Part shown: in pieces, positions 1-10,836 of the stretch
Position numbering within the stretch: position 1 is the stretch's first letter
How the letters are laid out: every line of letters starts with the position of its first letter
DNA from: Lithospermum erythrorhizon
Taxonomy: Eukaryota; Streptophyta; Magnoliopsida; Boraginales; Boraginaceae
Length of the DNA: 64,000 bases
Direction of reading: 5' to 3'
Assembly (NCBI GenBank): GCA_019722365.1
Contig: JADFUC010002282.1
Span: forward strand, 186,001-250,000
Made by a program: the position numbers and the translations under genes
The notes under the pieces: generated by a model
What the model was told of the DNA's origin: nothing
What the model saw: only the letters and a program-made list of their open reading frames with translations
Database searches by the model: none

Positions 1-1745
1 TGCCAAATTAATAATCTGTTTTTCAGCTTCATTTTCCATTTTTTTTTGTTGTTTTTTTCCTTTTTTTTTTCTTTAAACTCGATAAATTAATACTCGATTA
101 TTTAATAAACTCTCTAAGATAATATTTTTGGCCTATCTCGACTCGGGGATAGGGTGCTAAATTAATAATTCATTTTTTCCGTTCATTTTTCATTTTTTTA
201 TTTGCAATTATCAACTACTATAGAAGCTCGATAAATTAATACTTGATTCTTTAATAAACTCTCTAAGATAATATTTTAGGCCGGTCCCGACTCGGGGATA
301 GGGTGCATTAGTGTTTTTTTTTCGTTCCTTTTTTTCAATTATCAACTACTGTAAAAACTCAATAAATTAATACTTGATTTTTTAATAAACTTTATAAGAT
401 AATATTTTTTGGCCAGTCCCGACTCGGAATAGGGTGCTTGGGTTTTTTTTAACAATTATTATCTACAATAGAAGCTCGATAAATTAATAGTCGAGTATTT
501 AATAAACTCTCTAATATAATAAACTCTCTAATATAATATTTTTGGCCGGTCCCGACTTGGGGATAGGGTGCTTGGGTTTTTTTTACAATTATCATCTACA
601 ATAGAAGCTCGATAAATGAATAATGACATTTACCAAACTCTAAGATAATATTTTTGGGCGGTCTCGACTCGGGGATAGGGTGCTAAATTAATAAGTCGTG
701 TTTTTTTCCGTTCATTTTCCATTTTTTTATTTGCAATTATCAACTACTGTAGAAGCTCGATAAATTAATACTCGATTCTTTAATAAACTTTCTAAGATAA
801 TATTATTTTTGGCCGCCCGACTCGGGAATAGGGTGCTTGGGTTTTTTTTACAATTATCATCTACAATAGAAACTCCATAAATTAATAGTCGAGTATTTAA
901 TAAACTCTCTAATATAATAAACTCTCTAATATAATATTTTTGGCCGGTCTTGACTTGGGGATAGGGGGCTAAATTAATAATTCATGTTTTTTTCCATTCA
1001 TTTTTCATTTTTTTATTTGTAATAATCAACTACTGTAGAAACTCGATAAATTAATACTCAATTATTTAATAAACTCTCTAAGATAATATTTTTGGTCGGT
1101 CCCAACTCGGGATAGGGTGCTAAGATAATATTTTAAGCCCGTAACGACTTGGAGATAGGGTGCTAAATTAATAATTCGTGCTTTTTTCTGTTTCATTTTT
1201 TTACGCACGGTCATATGTGACTATCCTTTTTTCGTTCCTTTTTCATTTTTTTTACGCACTGTCACATGCGATGTGGTTTTTTTTCCTTTGTTCATTTTTT
1301 TTTTCAATTATGAACTACAGTAGAAACTCGATAAATTAATACTCGGGGATAGGGTGCTAAATTAATAATTCGCTAAAAATATGAGATAATACATTTTTTA
1401 TAATCTATAGACCCTATATAAAATATAAATTAATAATTCCTTATATAATACTCCATATTAATTTTTTCCCTTTTTTGGGTTTTTTGTTTTTTGTTTTTTT
1501 TGAAATGAACATTTTTGCAATTATCAACTGTAGTAGAAACTCGATAAATTAATACTCGATTATTTAATAAACTCTCTAAGCCATTATTTTTGGCCTGGGC
1601 CCTAACTCGAATAGGGCGCTAAATTAATAATTTGTATTTTCTCAAGCTTTTTTCATTTATTTTTTTACTATTTTTTAATATATATTTTTTATAATTTATA
1701 TAGACTTATATAAATATATAAATTAATAATTCCTTATATACTATA
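1..1745. repeat. Degenerate tandem array, about 10 units
   Basis: About ten copies of a unit of roughly 115-170 bp follow one another. Each starts with a variant of AACTCGATAAATTAATA (near 76, 224, 355, 472, 604, 751, 869, 1036, 1321 and 1534). It continues with AATAAACTCTCTAAGATAAT, a GC-richer core GGCCGGTCCCGACTCGGGG, then ATAGGGTGCTAAATTAATAAT and a T-rich tail. Units differ by point changes, indels and internal duplications, and spacing grows to 213-285 bp at the right end. No ORF of note. The A+T part and the GTCCCGACT core also occur at the left end of the TIR element at 20.63 kb, so the array may derive from transposon ends. Confidence 0.85.
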
Positions 1746-2652
1746 TATTACATGAAAAGATTTATGAAGGTTTCGACAAATGATTAAATTATTTTGTTAT
1801 TTATTGAAATCAATTTCGCCTTAAATTTCATCTCTAATTTTTCTTATCATTGTAAGAACTTCTGGTTTTGTCACATTAATAAGGTAAGAGATTGAAGGGT
1901 TATTTCCAATGGGCTTCATTGATATAATGCTCATGTATTGTACAAAATTTGAAAATTGTTTTCGTAGAAATTGAGTATTTCTACTATACCAATATATTTA
2001 TTAATAATGTAACAATTATTTCAAAACTAATTTTGACTAATCGTGAATCCTTTGATGATATAATAACAGTTAGTCCCGTATTAGTTAGTCTCGTATTGAC
2101 GGACCCCGTCGGCTAGTATATCTATAATGCCATCATACAGTCATGCAGATAAGTACTACTTTGAAGTTTGAAGTACTACAACGAGAAAGAAAATTCACAT
2201 TTCCTCGGTTTTTTTATTTGACTTTTTCGTATATGATGTGGAATTTTGATTATCAATTACTCTTAAACTAATATTATGAAACTATATATTCAAAAAATAA
2301 TGAAACTAATATTATGAAACTATTTCAAAATATCAAATAAATAAATAAACGATAATAAACTACGTTGCCATGAAAGATCCCTAAGCTAGTTGCTCATTTT
2401 GTAAGCAATGAAAAGGTCAAATTTTATTTGGAGTTATGTCACCTTAACAAATCTTGTTATACTAAGTTCATAGCACATGCTTCTAAATCGTGATTACTTA
2501 AGTCGACAATTTGGACTGTCGTTTGACAATCTATATAGACCACTCGCATCAAGGAATATAGATAAGGATATCCCTCTAGATCAAGATTGGTTTTTCGCAA
2601 ATTTTCTTTTTATTCCAACTTACTCCGTATTTACTAACAATATTAAATTTCA
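1746..2652. other. AT-rich intergenic DNA
   Basis: No gene, RNA or clear repeat recognised. A 73-codon ORF at 2477-2698 shows no recognisable domain and runs into the MITE that follows, so it is not called as a gene. Confidence 0.5.
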
Positions 2653-2913
2653 TACTATCTCCATTTTTTTAATTATCGTTCAAACCATTTGCACATGAAT
2701 TAAGAAAAAAAAAGTCAAAAAGTGCATTGAAAATGTAGAATGACTGACAATCAATTGAAACAATATCATTGGTTGATTGTTAATTTAAAGAGATAAATTA
2801 GTAAAAAAATACATTGAAAATGCAAAATTAAAGTACTATTTATTATGTTAAAATGACAACTAAAAAAAGTAATTTTTTTTTGCTAAAACGACAACTAAAA
2901 AAAATGGAGAGAG
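2653..2913. mobile_element. Stowaway-like MITE, family A
   Basis: The ends form an imperfect terminal inverted repeat: CTATCTCCATTTTTTTAATT on the left, and the reverse complement of the right end reads CTCTCTCCATTTTTTTTAGT. The inner part, including TGACAATCAATTGAAACAAT at about 2743, matches the reverse complement of sequence at 30.49-30.54 kb. It is therefore one of several copies of a family in this window. It has no coding capacity. The exact ends and target duplication are not certain. Confidence 0.6.
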
Positions 2914-3399
2914 CACTAAACATAGGAGAATTTTCTTGTAAGCTAATTTTTGTGTGCTAACTCTAATCTTGATCATTGGATGACTAGTTTTTTATCCAAT
3001 GGTTTATATTAAATTGGGCAATTTAGGTAATTGACAATTTTAGCTATAAAAAAACCCTTAAAAATTGCATGCATGATCTCAAATGCGGATTTCATGCCTT
3101 TTAATTCTTATCCTTTTTCCCCCTTTTCTCGTACCTTATTTTACTCATTTTTAATTTTTGTTACTTTTTCATTAAAGGAGTATTTTTAGATTCTATTTTA
3201 TCCAAATTATTAATCAACCCGACGCGTAGCGTAAGGAAATAGTGGTTCAGGTTCACAACATGTATCTGCGCCATTGAATCCTATGGAACCAAATCCACTG
3301 CAGAATCAATCCACAAGCTACGCAAGTGCAATCTATTCCTTGTAGAATGAAATACCAGTTTCAAAGTAAGATGTTTGATAGTTTATTAAAGTTATAGAT
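2914..3399. other. Intergenic DNA before the gypsy relic
   Basis: AT-rich sequence with no gene seen. The last 150-200 bases may already belong to the 5' part of the gypsy gag region, but decay prevents a firm boundary. No LTR was found here. Confidence 0.4.
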
Positions 3400-3429
3400 C
3401 CAATTAAAAAATTTTAAGTGTAATCTCCA

Positions 3430-3745
3430 ATTCAAGCACTTGAATTTATCAAAGATTTGGAATCCATATTTGAACCTATGGGTATTGAGGGTGAGTTGAG
3501 ATGAAATTTTGCAGTTTATCAATTTCATAGGGAAGCACGTGACTGGTGGGGAAATATTTGTCCTACTTAACTATCAGAATGTGGTCCGCTGACACGGGAG
3601 AGTTTTGTGAAAATATTTACTGAGAATTATTGTCAGAGTACCCATATGTAAACTTTGGAACGAGAACTAATACAGTTAAATCAAGGTGGTCGGACAATTA
3701 GTGAGTATGCAAAGAAGTTTAATTAACTCGCTGCTTGCTTCCGTA
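3430..3745 (+). pseudogene. gag fragment (retrotransposon gag domain)
   Basis: Broken reading frames give FIKDLESIFEPMGIEGE, then AVYQFHREARDWWGN, then ERELIQLNQGGRTISEYAKK. These match the plant retrotransposon gag pattern (A-x-x-W-W, then E-x-x-L-x-x-Q-G and S/T-x-x-E-Y). In-frame stops interrupt it several times. It would be the capsid-like protein of the gypsy element and is not functional. Confidence 0.75.
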
Positions 3746-4139
3746 TGTACATATCGGGTGAACAAAGTTGAATTTCGTGATGGAATGGCACCGAGATTCG
3801 TGATAGAATGGCGTAGTTAATTAAAGTCATTAACTCCTGGGACGCATTGTGTAGTTAATTCAACTACTAACACTCGTCGCTTGCTTCCGACGTGCATATA
3901 TCGCTAACAAAGTTGAATTTCGTGATCAGAGATAATAAAAGGGAAACCAATATATATATCTAGGAGCAAAATGACGATGACTCTATGGAGTTCAAGGACA
4001 TCCGATACAACAAAGTCGATTTAATCGTAGTCAATTTGTAGCTTCCGCACACTCTCAATTTAGCTCAAGAAGATCCGTCAGGCAACAACTAACCTGATAC
4101 TACAAGGTTCTGAGGGATCTCAAGGAAACTTCCAGGTGC

Positions 4140-5001
4140 GGAGACAAGAGTTTGGTAGATGCTTTCGCTTGCGGTAGCCCTAATCATATGGCTCGGAACC
4201 GCCCACGGGAAAATTTATTATTTTCCGCTTTTAGATGTCAACACCAGGGACATATTGCTATTCATTGTCCCTACCTCGGTGCTAGTAGTAGTTTCTGCGA
4301 TTTCAAAGGCAACTGTTGTAGGTGGAATTCGCGTGGACGTGGTGGATAGTTTGGAGGCCGAGGAAATCAGGGACGCGGAGCCGAGTAACAGTAACGGGTG
4401 CTGACGGGCGGATATTCACAATTACCCAGGAGGAAGCTCAAAATTCACCCAAAGTTGTTAATGAATTTTATCTTTATTTAGGTTAGTTAAAGTTTTATTT
4501 GACTCTAGAGTAACGTGATTCTCGCCTCCACAAGTTTCACATCATATTCCTCTATCTCAAAATTATTTCCTTTCCCCTAGCTTCACACTCTCGTAGGAAA
4601 GTCTGCTCGATTTCAAATAGTTAGAAATTGTCCTTAAGTATAGAAAATCATAAATTTGATGTGGATTTACTTCCGCTTGAAAATGATGGACTCTTGGCCA
4701 TTATTTGGGTATGGATTGGTTGGAAAAACATCATGCCATGATTGATTGCCATCGTAAGGAGATCGTGATTTCTAGTCCGGGCTTACCTGAAATTCATTTT
4801 CTTGGTGATCGAAAAATACTTCCTTCCTGCCTTATTTCTTCCTTAGTGGCGCGTAAGCTTTTAAAGAAGGGATGTACTGGTTATCTTGCTCATGTGTTTG
4901 ACATGGAGAAAACTGAAGTGAAATTGGAGGATGTTTATATTGTAAGACAAGATGTTTACGTGTTTCAAGAATTGCCCAAGATTCCTCCCGAACGAAGTTG
5001 A
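4140..5001 (+). pseudogene. gag zinc-knuckle and protease remnants
   Basis: At 4152-4290 the translation has a CxxCxxxxH-like stretch: FACGSPNHMARNRP, then CQHQGHIAIHCP. These are two decayed zinc knuckles. After a gap with no readable protease core (a possible D-S-R in place of D-S/T-G near 4500), an open frame of 98 codons at 4705-5001 gives the protease C-terminal part and linker, beginning GMDWLEKHHAMIDCHRKE. It ends at PPERS, where intact elements continue into reverse transcriptase. Confidence 0.75.
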
Positions 5002-5034
5002 ATTTAAGATCGATATAATTCGCGGTATCTAATT

Positions 5035-5475
5035 TTTATGGCCCCATATCGAATGGCTCCTCGCACTAAAGGAATTGAAGACTCACCATGTGAATTGCTA
5101 GATAAGTGGCTCTATTCGACCTAGCATTTCTCCCTCGGTGCTCCTCTCGTTGTTTGCTAAAAAGAAAGCATGGAACTTTGAGGCTCAGATTGATTAACAA
5201 TGGCGCTTGAACAAGGTAACTATTCAAATCGATATCCCTTACCCGCACTGATGATATATGTTTGACCAAGCAGAGGTGCTCGTATATTTTCTAAGATTGA
5301 TTTGAGATCAGGGTACCATCAGTTGAGAATTAAGGATGAAGATGTTTCGAAATCAGCATTTAGGACCAGATATGGACATTACGAGTTTTTAGTGATGCCA
5401 TTTGATTAATCTAATGCCCCTACAACTTTTATGGATTTAATGAATCGGTATTTCACCTTGTTTGGATAAATTTGT
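5035..5475 (+). pseudogene. Reverse transcriptase remnant (gypsy)
   Basis: PYRMAPRTKGIEDSPCELLDKW is visible in pieces near 5045-5110, and a well-preserved stretch from 5275 reads [20 protein letters not shown] followed by [17 protein letters not shown]. The next residues, normally GLTNAP, are D-stop-SNAP. About 100 residues between the two blocks, including the usual K-K-D-G-S and C-x-D-Y-R region, are replaced by unrelated or scrambled sequence. The YxDD catalytic site is not readable. Confidence 0.8.
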
Positions 5476-5689
5476 AGTGGTGTTCATTGGATATACTTTT
5501 GGTGTATTCACATAAATGCTAAGAACATAAAGGAGGTCACGAATTGTTTTGGGAGACTTTTGGGCGCGGAATCAATTATTTTGCTAAATTTTCTAAGTGT
5601 GAGATCTCGCTTTGGAGAAAGTGCAATTTTGGGACATGTAATTTCATGTGAAGGTATTTAGTAAAGATCCGGAGATAGAAGCAAAGTGA

Positions 5690-6320
5690 TGAATAGGGAA
5701 CCACCAACCACTTGACGGAAGTTTTATAAGTTTTCTGGGTTTAGCTGGATACTATAGACGCTTCATAAAAGATTTCTCAATTCTTGCAACACCATTGACT
5801 CAACTGACTCGGAAGGGTGTATCATTTGTGTGGAGTGATGATTGTGAGCATTGTTTTAATGTATTAAACCTAAAATCTAATCCTCCTCCGCTTCTAACTC
5901 TTCTCTCACGATTAGAGGGTTACATCATTTACAACGATGCCTCTCATCAAGGTTTGGGGTGTGTTATAATGCAGAATGGTCGAGTGATAGCCTATGCATC
6001 ACGACAATTGAAGAACCATGAGCGTAATTATCCAACACATGATCTGGAATTGGCTGCTATTGTCTTTGCGCTTAAGATTTGGAGACATTACTTGTATGGG
6101 TGACATGTCAAATTTTTACGGATCATAAGAGCTTGAAATATTTGCCTACACAAAAAGATTTGAATTTGCGGCAAAGGAGATGGATGGAATTTATCAGTGA
6201 TTATGATTGTTCTATTGAATATCATCCAGGTAAAGCCAATGTAGTTGCTGATGCATTAAGTCGTAAAGGAAAACTTTCTGCCTTACAATTATCGGTCAAG
6301 GAACCAATAGCTGACCTGAA
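5690..6320 (+). pseudogene. Gypsy RNase H remnant
   Basis: Two overlapping open frames, 5795-6103 and 6079-6522, together cover a gypsy RNase H. The first carries [20 protein letters not shown] and [20 protein letters not shown], ending at [13 protein letters not shown] frameshift at about 6100 moves to the second frame with [36 protein letters not shown] and ADALSR. Catalytic acidic positions are partly retained (D-A-S, E-L, D-H-K, A-D-A-L-S-R), but the frameshift makes it inactive. RT C-terminal sequence ([20 protein letters not shown]) precedes it at 5735-5785. Confidence 0.85.
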
Positions 6321-6640
6321 AAGAATTGGTGTTAATTTTGGAGTTGGAGTGAATGGAAATCTTTTGGCACAAATAAGAGTTAGACCGATTCTTCTTGATC
6401 GAATCTTAGAGTCACAACAAAAAGATGAAAAGTTACAAAAGATAATGGAGGAAGTAAAGAATGGGCAAAGAAATCGATTTTGCAATCAAAGACGACGGAA
6501 TGCCACAATGTATGGTGTGTAGAATATTTGTTCCCTACTCGATGAATTGAAGAGAGAAATTCTGGAAGAAGTCCATAATGCTCCATATAGCATGCATCCT
6601 GGTAGTACCTGAAGATGTATCCACTTTTTCTTTATGGACA
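6321..6640 (+). pseudogene. Integrase N-terminal remnant, truncated
   Basis: The frame continues from RNase H through a linker. It resumes after a stop with EILEEVHNAPYSMHPGSTKM at about 6555-6615, which matches the H-x-S/A-x-x-x-x-H-P-G-x-T-K-M start of the gypsy integrase zinc-binding domain. Recognisable homology ends here, so the catalytic D,D-35-E core is absent. This marks the 3' truncation point of the element. Confidence 0.7.
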
Positions 6641-8890
6641 GTATTTCTTAATCAAGATGACAACTAATACCTAATTTATAATTTATAAAAGCCAGTTTGA
6701 ATATTTGTGCTCATGTTAATTTTAAAACATGGTTTTGCGATATTGGGATTTGTACGATTCGGTATTGTTCAGATTCTGATATACCATTTGTTTCGGATCA
6801 ATGGTATCTTTCTATTAGTAAATGTATACCATGATTTCTTCTGATAGGTATTTATGTGGTAACAAATATTTCATGGGTTTTCTATGTGTACCTATTGGTT
6901 GATAATGTATTTTATGATTAGCAAACAAATTTCTTCATATCATTATTTTATAATAATTTTTGCTATTTGTTATATTTTTAACATACTATTGTGCTATTTC
7001 ATGTAGTTGGATTCTGAAATACCACGTGTCTTTATTAATATGGTATTATGAAACACTCCTAGATTCTTCAAATAAATGATCAAAAATATCAAACTGGTTT
7101 CCATTTTATCTAATGAATATGTATGAAATACCATTTGTGTTATGGAGATGGCATGTATCAGCCTTACTAAAATACCATTGTATTTTGAACAATGGTATGC
7201 ACCGATTTTTTTAAAAGAACTTCTTATTAATTTGATTCTATAATGGAAATAGTTTTTATTTATTGATAGACCTATGATGGTGGATATTGTCTGATGTTTA
7301 GTGTGTGTTCATCATCTAATGGTATCCAAAATACGAAAATATGTCAATAACAGTTTCATTTATAATGCTTCTTTGGCATACCATTGTATACACACATATG
7401 GTATTATATAGAACAAATCAAATACCATTACACTCCACAGGTATGTCATTTAGAATTACATAAATATTTACGGAGTATTAGATTGTCAAATATGGCGCTC
7501 AAACATTAAAACTTATATTGTTTGTAATTATTGACACTATAGCAAGACAAAGTGGCCAATATCATGTTAGTTACATTTGATTTTAAGTAGCATAGCCTAA
7601 TTCCATCAATAATTTGACAATGGTAATTCACGTACAAGTTAGCACTCAATTTCATCATATATTAAAATTTTGAACAAATATATCATAAAATAAAAATTAA
7701 CAAAATGTCATCGAAATAAACCGTATTGAACACATAATTTCACATATAAAACCGTAATATGAGTATGAAATTAAAAATAAAATCTTAAACAACGTGCATA
7801 ACTAAAATTCCATAAGTGAACATCAATTGCATAAAAATAGATCAATTATGGTATAATCCCTACTTATTAAGTATATTTTCCAACTTCATCATTTGGAATC
7901 AGACTGTAGTGGAGCAAAACAAACTTTTCAAAAGTAGTAACTGTAAAATTGTGTTAAAAAATTACCTCCATGTTTTTTTAGTGTTCTTCACCATTTTCCC
8001 TCAATTTTCTATTTGTCATTGTTGGATTGTGGTTCTGAGCTGTAAATTGCTTGAGGGGAATGGTATTCTTCTCAATTTGGAGATTTTGGATGGGAGGAAT
8101 TTTGGTTTCAGAAAATTTTGATATTGCTTGAAAAGTGACTATTTTAATGATGAGTTTGATATGAAAGGAAAGCATGGGAAAAATGGAGGATGGACGGAAA
8201 TTGAGGGATCTATTTAATTTTTTTTCCTTCAAAAATCATGGTAAATTTTGCCATGGTACCCTTTGTAAGCACTATGCTTACAAATGAGTATAAGCCTATA
8301 AATACAACTCTAAACATAGAGGTTTGCATTTAATCATTTTTTATGTTACAATGTAAATATATTTTTTAATCTGAATAACTATTTGACTTAGGAAATTCAA
8401 CTTGACATAACTATGTAATTACGTAAACAATTCCATCGCAATATTGGTTCAAATAAATGTTGTTTGGTTATTTCAAAAAACTAGTCTAGAGTAAATTAGA
8501 ATGAAGCTCGTAATCCCTTCATTCCATGAAGATTATCTATTTTAAATTTATTTTTTTGAAAATTTAACAGATCACTTTTTAATAAACAAATATTTATTTC
8601 AAGACCTTAAGACGATTTTTCAACTAAAAAATAAATAAATATTTATTTCAAGACCTTAATAATAGTTTTGTTCGAGATTGATTGAATTAGTAGATGGAGC
8701 TGCCAAAAATGTTGGTGGAGTCAGATTTGAAGTCCAAACCTGGTCCAATTTGGCCTAATTATGTAATGGTTTTTGTCGAACATGGTTTGACCCCACGAAA
8801 TATACACGCAAATTCGCAACATGTAACGCGTCCTCTATCATCATCATAATATACAGATATATTATAGCTGGCTAATCACTTGGCCGACGT
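6641..8890. other. Intergenic DNA upstream of DUF569 gene
   Basis: No gene is recognised. Besides the ATACCATT cluster, a short direct repeat AAATATTTATTTCAAGACCT occurs twice near 8589 and 8639. ORFs of 101 and 84 codons on opposite strands at 7.8-8.2 kb have no recognisable domain and an AT-driven composition. Confidence 0.5.
6770..7445. repeat. Cluster of ATACCATT / AATGGTAT pairs
   Basis: Within about 680 bp the octamer ATACCATT or close variants and its reverse complement recur many times. They often form short palindromic pairs, for example TACCATTTG...CAATGGTA near 6783-6808, ACCATTGTATTTTGAACAATGGT near 7172 and ACCATTGTATACACACATATGGT near 7382. They are unevenly spaced with different intervening DNA, so it is not a simple tandem repeat. 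No coding frame. Function unknown. Confidence 0.55.
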
Positions 8891-8891
8891 T

Positions 8892-8902
8892 CCTATATAT
8901 AA
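8892..8902 (+). promoter_or_regulatory. Probable TATA box of the DUF569 gene
   Basis: CCTATATATAAG lies about 120 bp before the start codon at 9017. That fits a plant TATA box with a short 5' leader of about 85-95 bases beginning near the ACAACGTAACAAACATTAAA stretch. No other strong TATA motif sits closer to the gene. Confidence 0.55.
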
Positions 8903-9016
8903 GCAATCATACAACGTAACAAACATTAAACACCCAGACATTTATTTGTCCCAAAACTTTGTCCACTTTAAATCCAAGAACTTGTTCCATACTTAAAACT
9001 TCAAGAGAGTTGAGCA

Positions 9017-10400
9017 ATGGAACTTTTCAAGAACGCTAAGGCAGTTCGTTTGAGGAACGTTCATAACAAGTACTTAACCGCAGATGAAGATGAAGAATCA
9101 GTCACACAAGACCGCGATGGTTCATCCAAGAATGCAAAATGGACAGTTGAATTTGTGGACAACACTGAGAACATCATTCGCTTGAAGAGCTGTTACAATA
9201 AGTACTTAACAGCTTCAAACCAGCCTTTTTTATTGGGAATGACTGGGAGGAAGGTGACTCAAACGGTGCCTAAGACGCTTGATTCATCAGTTCAATGGGA
9301 ACCAATCTTGGAGGGGAAGCAAGTGAAGCTTAGGACTAGGTATGTAGTCCAGGAACTAGGGGGCCTAGAATGCTGTTGTCCACCCTAAAATTTAAGAAAA
9401 TATTTTTTTACTTTTAAAAAATCGAATTCTACGTCTCATTTATTTACCATTAAGATGCTCGCCCCTTAATATTGTATATTTTACATCATTCGTCTAATAT
9501 TTGTTTCTTCATTATTCTTACATAAACAAATTTGGTTTCGTCACTGTAGGTATGGGCAGTTCTTGCGTGCAAATGGAGGATTGCCACCTTGGAGAAACTC
9601 TGTTACTCATGATATTCCACATAGGACTGCTACCCAAGAATGGATTTTTTGGCATGTTGATGTTGTCGAAATTGTTGTTGCTTACTCCCCTGTTGCCAAT
9701 AAGCCCCCTCCAGCTTTGGTTCCTTATTCAGATTCTTTTGCTTCTGATTCTAGCTCTGTTCCAGAATATTCATCAAAATCACCTAGCTTTTCTAGGCAAG
9801 AGGTATGCTCACAGTTTCACACCCCTTTACTTTTCCATTTCAAGAATAGTATTTTCCACTTAGTAGAAAGTATAAATTTTGTAATCTTTTGTTGCATGTT
9901 CCAACTATGGTATTTTTTATTTCAACTAAATTGAGTTTTTTGTTCTTTTTGGTACACAGTCAAATGATTCAACAGGAACTTCTGGTTCACCAACAAGAGG
10001 GGGAGAAGGCAGAGTGATCTATTTCCATATTGCCAATGAAAACGGGGACTATGATGAAGGAGAAGAAGAGCTTGGTATTCAGTTTAAGGGAAATGATGTT
10101 ACAGAATTGACAAAGAGATTAGAGGAAGTTTGTGGGATTGAGAATGCTGTTGTGTGTACTAAAAGTCCACTAAATGGAAATTTATATCCTCTTCGTTTGC
10201 AGCTTCCTCCTAACAACTCAACTATGCATGTTGTTGTGGTTCCATCCTCATCAGATGGTAAGTTATAGTTCTGAATTGTGATTTAATTATCAATAACTTC
10301 AATCTTCTTACTAGTGCTCATTACTTGTTTTCTCACCTTTTGTCATATTTTTGTTCTACCAGGAATAAATGAATTCTCAAAAGGAGCAATGGCATTTTAG
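9017..10400 (+). CDS. DUF569 domain protein (actin-crosslinking-like fold)
   Basis: Four exons join cleanly: 9017-9339, 9550-9802, 9960-10257 and 10363-10400. All introns are GT-AG with matching phases, giving 303 residues. Residues 1 to about 150 form a DUF569 domain (beta-trefoil, related in fold to fascin-like actin-crosslinking proteins). They start [14 protein letters not shown] with an HNKYL repeat, and carry the family signature [17 protein letters not shown] just after the first splice. After a serine-rich linker, residues from about 212 ([17 protein letters not shown] to the MHVVVVP region) form the ubiquitin-like C-terminal module often attached to DUF569. The length fits single-DUF569 plant proteins of about 300 residues. 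Biochemical role is unknown. A TATA box and short leader precede it. The gene faces the CRR28-like gene tail to tail across 436 bp, the same neighbour as Arabidopsis At1g59710 as I recall. Confidence 0.93.
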
Positions 10401-10836
10401 AAGAAATTGGGACAAACATGATATCGGAGCTGTTGCAGCATCTTGTTTAGACAAATACATAAGATATTGTATGTAAGAGTGATATTAGAGGTAGAACTTT
10501 TGTAAATAATTGAGTATTTATTTACAAGTATAAAATAGAGGCCTCAATTCTTTGAATACTTTTTTCTTTCATCTATTTGGTATCTTTCATAGATCAGTAG
10601 TGTGGTGAAGATTTGAAGCAGCTTCTAGATCTGATTTTGTAATGTTTAGAAGCTTTGTTTACATAAGATGTTCCAAATTGTGCTGGAATAATATTATTGC
10701 ATTTGCCTTCAAGAAAACCACTGGCTCTTGATAGTTGATACGAATAACCCACAAAGACAACATAACTATATCTCCTAAATTAGAAGTACAAAGATGGAGG
10801 AAGTGAAGCTTCACATTATATTAATAACATAATTCA

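Larger units (their letters stand above)
3400..6640 (+). mobile_element. Ty3/gypsy retrotransposon relic
   Basis: Fragments appear in gypsy order on the plus strand: gag, zinc knuckles, protease end, reverse transcriptase, RNase H, then the start of integrase. All are broken by stops and frameshifts. The wording of the protease-RT region ([39 protein letters not shown]) is typical of the plant Del/Tekay chromovirus group. The sequence stops resembling the element just after the integrase zinc-binding start at about 6.63 kb, so the integrase core, chromodomain and 3' LTR are missing. I see no LTR on either side. This is an old, immobile relic. Confidence 0.9.

Noticed and set aside
9501..9934. 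Two overlapping plus-strand ORFs of 120 and 123 codons
   Set aside because: The first is out of frame with the DUF569 protein, and the second is its exon 2 read through the intron. Both are covered by the spliced gene model.
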